From: Gonapodya sp. JEL0774
Taxonomy: Eukaryota > Monoblepharomycota > Monoblepharidomycetes > Monoblepharidales > Gonapodyaceae
Direction of reading: 5' to 3'
DNA length: 64,000 bases
Assembly (NCBI GenBank): GCA_027604505.1
Contig: JADIIX010000013.1
Location: 1-64,000 of the forward strand
Under the pieces are notes generated by a model. The model saw nothing but the letters and a program-made list of their open reading frames with translations. It searched no databases and was not told the DNA's origin. The position numbers and the translations under genes were made by a program. Below are positions 55,489 through 64,000 of the stretch, in pieces. The first letter of the stretch is position 1. Each line of letters begins with the position of its first letter.

Positions 55489-58271
55489 CTATTGCAAACT
55501 ACACCCCCGCAAGCGCTGCGAATACGCCCGTACGTGGTCAAGCCGAGATGGTTTAACTGGGTGCTGTTGCGAGGTTGGCGCTTTAGCGCGAGTAACGTCA
55601 TTTGTGGTGCGACTTTGAATACTTACAATCATGTGCCAATCATCCTTCGACAAAGCATCCACGATGTGCTCCCTATCGTGAGGGGTCCAAGCATAAATAC
55701 TTTGAATAGCTTCCCAATTTTCTATTGGTTCAACGGCCAATGAAACTGTGGGCACTGCTATCTCAAGGAAACATGAATGATTCGACATCACTTCCAAACC
55801 AAGCGTAAATTGCTCGAGCAAACGATTCGGAACATAAATAAAGTCTGATCCAGCCCCAAATGCAGGAACTTCAAATGGAGGAATTGGATTCAAGCCTGCC
55901 TCCAAAGCAATATTGGTGAGTTCTTCCTTCCAACTCTGAGGCAGAGATGTTATAGCTGATCTGCATTCGTTCTCGTATTTTTTAAACCAACCCCAACTAT
56001 CCGTGAACCTGATGAGCGAGATAAGTAAATGTGTTTAGTCAGCGGCAACAAGATGGCAGTCATTTGCCAAATTGCCCAACAAAGTCATGCTCACGGTCTG
56101 TCGAGTGCTTCAATCACCATTCCAGATCTCATAGCATCCGGTGCATGATACCATAGTTTGCTTTTATTGAGATTCATCATCAACGGTAGGTTTAATGCTG
56201 AAGAATTGAGAATCCGTTAGTGACTCTCTACATGATCGATAGATGAATATTGATGGGAGATCACCGTCGTCGTCATTGATGTAGAGGTATCCCGAATATT
56301 TTGGAAAGTCTTTCAGGGCTGTAAGAAGAGATCGATATCCAAAATGTCCTCTGTTCATCCCTCTTGGCATTTCCACAACCCCTGGATGAGGAGTGTCGGA
56401 AACCAAGATCTGCCAAAAGTTGCCTCGAATCCACACAGATGACATATAGTTAATAGTGGGTGTACGTACCATCCGCGTATCCTTTGAGTCGTGTGTTCCA
56501 AATATGGGTCCCAAAATCTCATCCAAGATGGGTATCACTGAGAAAATAGGATGATTGAAATTCACGACTATAGAATGGAGAGATGGTAGAATGGGCGCAT
56601 GAACTAAACTCGACATTCCTTCAGCTTATCACCTAGGAGAACATCCGCAAAGTGCGACTTCAAGGCAGGGATTGTTTCAAGCTCATATCTCCTCGAGCGC
56701 TCTTTGCAGCTTCGAGTAGACACCAAAGAACCATGAGGCTGTTGGGCGAGGCAATGGTCATGCTGCTTGCGCACCGTCTCTGGAACGGAGGTTCCGTCGA
56801 GTGGTGGCCGCTCCCAAGATGATAAGCTCGTGGCAGGAAACTTGTATCTGACAACACCCAGTCTCGCATTAAAGCTTGCTCAGGAACAATGGGCTGATTC
56901 CCTCACCCAATGCGCTCTAAATCTCGTAACCAGGCAATCGCTAACTTGACATCTTCCTCCCCAAGAAATTGGTGCTTGTTCAAATCTGAGAACATCATTC
57001 GGAACTTGGATTGAAGGGTTTTTTCGTTACTCTTCCAGCTTGCTAGAAACCGGGTGATTGGGCCTGCTTGATTGTAGATCTGCGACTCTTCAAAAAAATC
57101 GTCCAAATAGTTGTGGGCGTTGCGAATCTGATCGACCGTTGCGCCCCGGAAAGTCAGAGCGCCTCCCACATCCCAGAGAAGTCGCTGCATGTAGTATCCT
57201 CTCCAAATGTCACAGGTGCGGAAAGAGACTGTAACCGGCAAAAGTAACGCCCAGAATGCGTCGTAGTCAAAGAGCGTGTTTTGTGAATTGAAAGGAGCAA
57301 GGCTGCCTGGAGCAAGGCGGATTGGAGGAGTATCATTGCAAAAGTGAACATTCGGAAGGGAGTCTTCACCGCGGACCAGGCGAAAGACAGCGTCGACGTC
57401 AGGGTCGAGATTGGCAAGTCCTTGTAGAATGAGCGTTCTCCCAGCAATCCTGGTTCTATCACTGCCAACGTTAGGAACGTAGCCCATGAGATTAGTGCTA
57501 TTGATTTCTTCAAGAGGATATCCTCTGGGCCAGATATCCGCACGACCAAAGTGGGAGTATGGGTTGAGAATGGTGCCACCCTCGAGGTTGTAAACAGTGT
57601 ATGATTTGTCGTCTGCGTCCTTCAACGAAGAGAACTCCCATACTGGTCCCACGGGAAGGTTGTCGTCGTCCGTGTCAAAGATGATCTGAGCTCCCAAATG
57701 GATAGCGAACAGGTATCCAATGTTCTTACGCGTGTACGCCTTTTCGGGGATGAGTGAGACGACAGAGTACGGGAGCTGCTGCTGTCTCTCCAATGAAAGA
57801 AATATGCAGGTTCCTTCGCTCCAGTTTTGCGGTGACTTTGAGTCTCCAATGACCACGCCCTTAGAAGTTAAAGTTTGGTTGAGGTTTGAAACACGCCAAA
57901 AAAAAATGCTCTGAGAAGCCGCTTACCTGCCAGTCAGGGAGGTGGCAAAGTGTCCTCATTGTGTGCGTGGGTGGATTTATTGAGGTTACGACAATGAACT
58001 TCGTTTTCGATTGGACGACGTGAGCATACTGTGCGATGGTGTCCGTCCACGCCGGGTTTTCTTCATATTTGAGATTGATTGCATCAATCGGCAGCTGTCT
58101 GGAAGTTATCCAGTAGCTGCTCGCCAAGAGCAATACGATTACACTCGCTGAGATAGCTACAAGTCTGAGGAAGTTTACATTCGCGGTGACGTGGGAGGAC
58201 AGCGGCGCCAGTAATGAATTTGCATTGGCGAGAAGTCGCTTTGAATAGATAGGCAGAAACAAAGAGGACAT
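55489..58271 (-). CDS. STELLO-like glycosyltransferase (DUF288)
   Basis: A minus-strand multi-exon gene. Exon 1 (from 58271) has a cytosolic tail, a membrane helix (LVAISASVIVLLLASSYWI) and KFIVVTSINPPT. Exon 2 (about 57863 to 56915) has GVVIGDSKSPQNWSEGTCIF, RKNIGYLFAIHLGAQIIFDTDDDNLP, DAVFRLVRGE and GGALTFRGATV, the signature of DUF288. Further exons give VVNFNHPIFSVIPILDEILG, SGYLYINDD joined to ALNLPLMMNLNKSKLWY, and an ending DDWHMI joined to HPVK. Plant STELLO proteins are Golgi membrane glycosyltransferases needed for cellulose synthase assembly; animal and protist relatives are poorly known. Intron lengths of about 60-85 bp match the cluster. Small exon borders are my estimate. Confidence 0.85.
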
Positions 58272-59300
58272 GGGAGATGCGTTGTTGTCGTCAAGGAAAG
58301 GGGAGAGGGCCCACTAACTGTATGACAATCCCCATATGGATAAATTCGTGGCCAGCCCTTGTGCCTGGTGGCGAAGAGTTGATCAAAACCAGAATCAAAT
58401 TCTGAGTCCCACACTGACGATAGAAGAATCGCCATCATGCCACCCGCTATTTCGTGTGCAATCGCTGGTCAATAAGTCGCAAAGGGGGAAAGGAAGGAAA
58501 CTTCTCCTAACTCGCGGCTCAGCTGGTTCCTATCCCGGAACACCCCTCGCTAAGCGCTATTGTGTGTCACTTTGAGTCGCTCGGTGCTTTTTGAAGACAC
58601 CCGGAATGAGGGAAGCGGGCGCTGGCACGAGAAACGAAACGGCAGGGGTGAGCCTGACGACACCTCTGCGATTCTTGAATGAAGAGCCCGGCAAGAGTTT
58701 CAGGTGCACAAACGAAACACAAACGGATTGCTTATCAGCCCCTCTAAGTGGGTGGTCGGGTCCATTGATTGTCGCGTCGGATGGGACCGGAACTGGTGCT
58801 TATGTACCTTTCCTTAACCCCCACTCTTCACACAAGTAGACACCATCGAGTAACCTCAGAGCCTTTCAGCGGGCAGAGTTCAGAGACTGGTCATGCCTCT
58901 TCTATTCCAGATGACGAGTCATCGGTTGACGCCCGCACACAACGGAACTCGCAAATTTTTGGCGGAGAAATTCCTTCGTGTGGGATCGGAAACAACGTAA
59001 CCCAGAAACGACGATACCTCTTGCGATTCGGCGACTGGACGTGGAGGGAAGAATTTGTCAAGCTCGTTGGCGAGCTGACCATATCTCGGAAGCATCGTAA
59101 ATGGATTGTAATGATAGGCGGGTTGCCGAAGGGGGAATTGAATGAGAGACGCTCCATATTCTTATTACGCAAACCGCCATTATTCATAATACATCGTAAT
59201 TACTCTTTTAAAATTATGTAATCATATAAGTCCTTTCCGAAACAAAAAAAGGGCACATGGGGGGTTGGAGAGGGGGAAGACCACAACACTTCAAACAGAC
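58272..59300. other. Intergenic, possible coding fragment
   Basis: A plus-strand frame at 58769-59221 (150 codons) has a polar start and a segment RRYLLRFGDWTWREEF, but no recognised domain. The interval otherwise looks non-coding. Confidence 0.3.
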
Positions 59301-59955
59301 ATGTCACCGATTCCTGACTCGACGCTCTGGCTCACAAACGGTATTCTTGATGGCGTTCTTCCGGCTCTTGGACTTGTCGGTGGGCTCGTATCCAAGGTAC
59401 GTTTCCATTGTTCGCGATGAATGTGTCGGCAGGTTTAGTCCGACAACTAACTCTGCGAAACCCATCATCAGGGTCGCGATGCTCCTCTGCCGGACACTCT
59501 GTTTTCAATTGCGCTAGTCGGACTTTGGTATGAATCAGTACTGCTTGAGTCCGGGTGGTACTCATCGGCTCACCGCGATGTGTGATTTCAATGTGTGATC
59601 ATCGAACGAAATGGCAGCGGTGTTCCGAGTTTGTCCGTCTGGAACTCAGGAAAGTACACTGGTCATACAGAGGTACGCAGAAGTGATATGTTATTCTGAA
59701 ATCGTATGGCTCAGCTTCTTCCTTTCGATACATCTTATCGTTGTAGCTGGCATCCGGGCAGCTTGCCTACCACTCCATCGTTTCCTTGTTTCTTCTCCTT
59801 CGTAACAAAAAGGTATGACTTCTGTTACTGTGCGGCAAATTGTGGCACCAACCGTGACTTCTTCTGTACCATCAAGGCAGAGGAGGTCGTCCCTCAAAAC
59901 ACTTTCGCTGCAATCCACGCAGCTGTCGCTGTCGGTGAGGATCGCGTTGGTTTGA
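59301..59955 (+). CDS. Small five-exon membrane protein
   Basis: Exons 59301-59396, 59472-59527, 59630-59672, 59747-59812 and 59881-59955 have matched phases and sum to 336 nt (111 residues). Donors are strong (CCAAG|GTACGT, CAGAG|GTACGC, AAAAG|GTATGA). The product has hydrophobic segments WLTNGILDGVLPALGLVGGL, FSIALVGLCLSVW and AYHSIVSLFLLLR, then a basic Lys-Arg-Arg and Ser/Leu-rich tail. The family is not recognised. The even phase agreement over four introns supports a real gene, which simple ORF calling would miss because no exon exceeds 100 bp. It may have two or three membrane spans. Function is unknown. Confidence 0.5.
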
Positions 59956-60861
59956 GCGCTCTTGTGCTGCCGCTGACAGTATTTGCACTTCTCAACCCTG
60001 TCGTATGATCGTAACTCGTCAGGCTTCTATCTTCATCTTGCCAAGTAAACATAGATACTGTAGCGAAACTCAGACTCGTAACAATATACTTCTTCTAGGC
60101 GCTGACAGAAGACTGTTCCGCCAAAACGATATCCAAGTTCCGATTCCGACAGTACACAAAGAACAACGCAGAGTTTGCAACCTGATCTTATCTGATCGCG
60201 ACGTTAATGTAATCACAATGTGAGCCACGGAAAATGCGCGAATGCATTATGGAGCTGCAATGATCGAACGATGACGTCTCGGTCAAAAGCGATCTGCCCT
60301 TCCTTCCCCCTCCTCCTCTCTTTTCCTCTCTCTGATCCTCTCCTCCCAAAAACATGTTCCCCCTCTCCCCGACCCCCCTCATTACAGGTTTCCTCGGCAG
60401 TGGAAAATCCACATGCCCCTTTTCCACCTCGGACCGATCGGCGCATTGTGGCGCATTGCGTGGGTGCAATACATGCCCGCACAACCCTCGCTCTTTCGCT
60501 AGTCATCTCATCGTTCCTGTGTTTGTGGCTTGAGTTTTGCGGCTTCCGTTCACGTGTGTTTTGTAGGGAGTTGTTGGTGTTAGATTTGCATGCCTTGATG
60601 AGTGAATGGTCAGTCATGCACTACGTCCCTCTCGAACACTCCCATTCCTCCAATACCATTCAGTGACGTGTGCTTGAGTGGTGATTTCTCGTTTGGATCT
60701 TGGCCTTTTCAAACTCTTCGCAGTGCCTCTCCCTCGCACTCGGGAAGATGTTGAGAATGAGCGAGATGTGGGGCAACGATAACAAATTTTATCCAACAAT
60801 TTAGACTTTATTGAGTCGACCCTCCTTACAAAAAAAAAAGCAAAAGCTTCACGATCTCCCT
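59956..60861. other. Intergenic with repeat copy
   Basis: Apart from the inverted-repeat element remnant and the P-loop-like stretch near 60380-60410, no gene was seen. Confidence 0.4.
60404..60492. mobile_element. MITE-like inverted-repeat element, copy 3 (left end missing)
   Basis: It shares TTCCACCTCGGACCGATCGG and the right terminal ATGCCCGCACAACCCTCGC with the copy at 53.1 kb. The left terminal inverted repeat is absent, replaced by sequence that reads like a P-loop exon. A short internal duplication of GGCGCATTG is present. Confidence 0.55.
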
Positions 60862-61707
60862 CTAGTAACGACGGCCCCAAGGGCAATCCTTACGCCAGTG
60901 GCGTACTCCACAGTTGAAACAGAGCCCAGGAGGAGCGTCGCTGGTGTCATAGACGTTTCCACCCAAAGACTCGTACTTCTTGCCGTCGGGACTGAATCCA
61001 TGGCCGACCCGAATTGGTGAACCATCGTATTTGGACCTATGGAACGACGAGCGCGAGAGGGACACGTTCGACAAGGTGTTGGCCAGATCATCTACGTCGT
61101 ACACGGGGGTCTGGGGAGAGCCACTGAACGACTGACCCTTTGTGGAAGGAAAATCAGAGTGTTAGCTTATGTGTAACGTGTGGCACACTAGTATAACCAC
61201 TCACCGCAGACTTCTCTGTACGTCCCTTCTTTACTTTCGGTGGTGGCGTCGCTGGCTCCGACACGGTCACCTCTTCCTGGGCGGCGGGCGCTGGGAAGCC
61301 GCAAATGATCTGTTATTTGAGGGTGGATTGAAAGAAAAAGGGCATCAATAGGTTTGTCAGGACTCCGCTAGCTTAAATTGCCGGTGGTGAAACCGGAAGA
61401 TGGATGCAACTTACCTCGTTACCGGTCGATGCCACATCCTCAGCATTCGCACCAGGCACTGATGGGCGAACGGGAACGAGGTCTTGACCCACGGTCTCAC
61501 TTAGAGCTTCGACGGTTTGCTGGCTCGAGGAACTCTGAAGCGCTTCGTCTACAGGTTGGTAAGAAGATAAAGTTATCATTCGCGGTTTCAGGTTTCAGAC
61601 AGGAAGTTATGCTCACGTGTGGACGAGCTGGAGCTCTGCTCGGAATCTGAGCCAGAGTCCGCATCGTGGTATTCGGACGGTGGGATAACAGTCTTATCGA
61701 TCGCCAT
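60862..61707 (-). CDS. CCHC zinc-knuckle protein, 201 residues
   Basis: Four exons, 61617-61707, 61415-61548, 61205-61309 and 60862-61137, give 606 nt in frame. The N-terminal two thirds are acidic and Ser-rich (DADSGSDSEQSSSS) and then Lys-rich (PPPKVKKGRTEKSA). The last exon ends with LCFNCGVRHWRKDCPWGRRY, one CX2CX4HX4C zinc knuckle at the extreme C-terminus. Single knuckles bind RNA or single-stranded DNA and are typical of retroelement gag; here the gene has spliced introns and no nearby pol, so it is a host gene or a domesticated gag. It is divergent from the gene that starts near 61993. Confidence 0.6.
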
Positions 61708-61992
61708 TACTTGGACGTGTTTGAGACCGATTCACGACAGCGAATCGGCGCGCTTTTATAGACATTTCAGTGGCTGAATCCCTGTTAGCTTTCAGTCTGT
61801 GGTGTTGGTGGTGTTGGTAGTCGTTAGCTTACCCCAATATATTGCTCCTCATGTCCCTCAAACCCTGTTAGCTTACCGTAAGCTAACAGCCCACATCAGG
61901 CCCGATGGTCTCCGACGATCGTATCTCTAATCCAACTTTCTGGATTACTGTAATTCATTCGCATTCTTCGGGACTCTCGTTCGAGCGCACGG

Positions 61993-63753
61993 ATGCCAGG
62001 GATCAACAGGAGTGAAACTGGGTGCAGCTCTTCGGATACACCGACATGTCTCTATCACCCAAACCGTCGTAATCGGCAGTATTTGACATGCGAACAAACC
62101 CGCGCTTGCGCTGTTGTTGAAGCAGGGAAAATCAAAGTCCGGTACTGGAAAGGAGGGGAATGGGACAACCTCCAGAATCAGCAATTGCCGTGCAAAGCCA
62201 GAGACCACGTGGACAATTGTCCGGAATGCAAAGAATACTGCAAAGCTAGTACGTGTCTAGCGACTCTGTTGTGTGATTGTCACACACAACTAACATCATT
62301 CCTTTCGGTGAACTCAGAGCATCCAGACCACCCTAATCACTTTTACGGGTACAAGCATGAGCATCATCCCGAAAATTCACGCCACGGTTATTGCACACAT
62401 TGCAAAGTGAGTGCCATAGTGAATGTTTCACACCTTCTGGCAGCTCACTTCCGCCCAGAAAAGTATAGGGAACTTGAAAGAAGGACTCGAAAGGCATGTT
62501 AAGAAATGTAAGCCCCAACCTCACTCACCGTGATGGCATCATCAAGCATCTCTTGTGTATCTTCTTGCTTGCATGTTTCCTCAGGTAAAGACCTTGAATC
62601 ACGTCTTAAGCAAGTCGCTGCCATACCGTCAGGTGAGTTCTTTGTGGACACGACAAAACTCGGGACGGGGTTGCAGCCGAAGAAGGTCCATATTCCCATA
62701 GGTGAGATAGAAAATCTGATACCTCCAGCTTTTGAGGCTCCTCCCTTTATATCACCATCACTCGGAAATCATCAACAAAACTTTGGAGACGTGTCCGGTG
62801 TGGAGCCAATGCAAGGTAAAATTACCATATTCAATATCAACAATTGCACCGAACAAGGTCTTGATAGAATGTCTTTTCCCACAGGCATTGAACGCGAGAG
62901 CCTGTCTAACGTGACGCAATCACAAGGTGTAACTGATGCAGTGAATTCTTCCGGATCAACGAATCCAATGTTGCTCGTGTCAAATGGTGACTTATTTTAT
63001 GACAAGTTTTTAATTCTCGCCAATTGACCTTCGGCATTCCTGATTAGAGCCGCTGCAACAACCTGAAGAACTTATTTCGGCACCGAGTTTTGATCAGAGT
63101 AATATCAATGGTCAGTTGTTATCAGCTTTCATCGGACACATCATTGAATGCGTGCACTGAACTTCTGCCGTTCATGTTAGCAACACGTCAAATTCAATCC
63201 ATATGCCCGCCAGCAGCTCGCATCAACAGCTATCCTCAAGTGAAACTGACAATTCAATCGAACACTGGTAGGCAGAAACTCACAATGTTGAAATCATGGT
63301 TAGCTAAAGTGCCCTGCTAAAGCATTAAGTTATAACTGGAGCACCGACTACGTGTTATTCGATGATAAATTCGCGGGGGTTCAAGCGTTTCAGTCATCCG
63401 GAAAAACTCTTGAAGTTCTTGTAATTCCAATGACTTCACCAATCTCGAATACAGAGCCTGTTCGTGTCATATTGGAAGAACATGGTACTTTTGAGGGCAC
63501 ATTCTCCTGGTACGATGGTGAGTCTCAGGTTAGAAGCAAGCCTGATGTTTGCCAAGCAGTTTCCTCATTACATTATCAGATAATGTACACAAATTGTTTG
63601 AAACCTTGGTCAATTCGCATGCTGTTGAGAAGGATCACCTTCGACTTGAGAATAATTATCTGCGGACTCGAGTTTCGGAACTTGAGATGATCAATCGACG
63701 GAAGACGAATATCATCATTCGACGTGAGAATGTCATTAGCTCTATGGTCACAT
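61993..63753 (+). CDS. Cys/His-rich protein with C-terminal coiled coil, multi-exon
   Basis: The first exon has YLTCEQTRACAVVEAGKI, then CPECKEYCKA. After a short intron comes a His-rich stretch (EHPDHPNHFYGYKHEHH) with YCTHCK, giving several paired cysteines and histidines that could bind zinc. Later frames (62583-63030) are low in features. Near the end an exon finishing SWYDG joins DNVHKLFETLVNSHAVEKDH and a heptad-like coiled coil (LENNYLRTRVSELEMI). The joins in the middle are uncertain, so this may be two genes. No family is recognised; a DNA- or protein-binding role is only a guess. Confidence 0.4.
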
Positions 63754-63755
63754 GA

Positions 63756-64000
63756 ATGTTCCCCATATTTCTCCAACTCAGCCACAATGAGCCCCATGGA
63801 CTTCTCAAGACTGACATATTTATCGATGCCATCATCTGCCCTTTATAGCTTGAAGCTTGAGCACGTGCGCTCTCTGGCTCACGGTATTCGGATATTAGTA
63901 AACTTGCGGCGCTTTGTGATCCTGCCTACTAACAACCTGAGGTGAGCTACCAGTCCAATGACTAATATGCGGGGATTTATGGCACAGATGCTTGCAGGCC
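63756..64000. other. Right edge, nothing assigned
   Basis: Short frames on both strands. A gene may continue beyond the window. Confidence 0.3.

Noticed and set aside
1-64000. CRISPR arrays, operons and bacterial promoters
   Set aside because: The window is eukaryotic, with spliced genes; no array of regular repeats and spacers was seen.

Overview
The window is eukaryotic and most likely comes from an early-diverging, chytrid-like fungus. Genes are broken by short GT-AG introns (mostly 45-95 bp, donors of the GTRAGT type). It holds a chromodomain Ty3/gypsy retroelement, a GCR1_C DNA-binding-domain remnant of the kind linked to fungal Crypton elements, F-box proteins of fungal style and a Cache-type membrane sensor. 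The lineage is inferred; no rRNA or other marker gene is present. No tRNA, rRNA or CRISPR array was seen.

1-12.8 kb: two nested Ty3/gypsy elements of one family. Element A is on the minus strand, runs off the left edge and has its 5' LTR at 7617-7768. It sits inside the gag of element B, which is on the plus strand and ends with a 3' LTR at 12643-12793. Both carry what looks like the same out-of-frame deletion in the reverse transcriptase, so neither is autonomous. 12.8-25.6 kb: sparse. It has a Crypton-like GCR1_C remnant (13.6-14.6 kb), pyrimidine-rich simple sequence (15.4-16.4 kb), a small inverted-repeat element (17.3 kb), a Cache-domain membrane receptor (17.9-20.3 kb), an unidentified spliced gene (21.0-22.7 kb) and an F-box gene (23.9-25.6 kb).

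25.7-51.9 kb: the centre of interest, a dense cluster of twelve genes of extracellular glycan assembly. In order: a membrane-anchored SAM methyltransferase (-), GT8 (+), GT71 (-), GT77 (+), GT37-like fucosyltransferase (-), a second GT71 (-), GT90/CAP10 (-), a second GT37 (-), GT47 exostosin (+), a second methyltransferase (+), GT32 (-) and a GT4/CgeB-like glycosyltransferase (+). A thirteenth gene, a STELLO/DUF288 glycosyltransferase (-), lies 3.6 kb further on at 55.5-58.3 kb. In all of them a single hydrophobic segment lies close to the N-terminus, as expected of Golgi type II enzymes. The block GT71-middle gene-GT37 occurs twice in tandem with a different middle gene (GT77 or GT90). I reconstructed exon chains whose lengths keep frame for most of these genes. 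Together they could build and methylate a fucosylated, mannose-containing wall, capsule or glycoprotein glycan; the product is inferred.

52-64 kb: besides STELLO, an F-box-like gene (53.8-54.9 kb), two more copies of the inverted-repeat element (53.1 and 60.4 kb), a five-exon gene for a 111-residue membrane protein (59.3-60.0 kb), a four-exon gene for a 201-residue CCHC zinc-knuckle protein (60.9-61.7 kb) and a multi-exon Cys/His-rich gene near the right edge.
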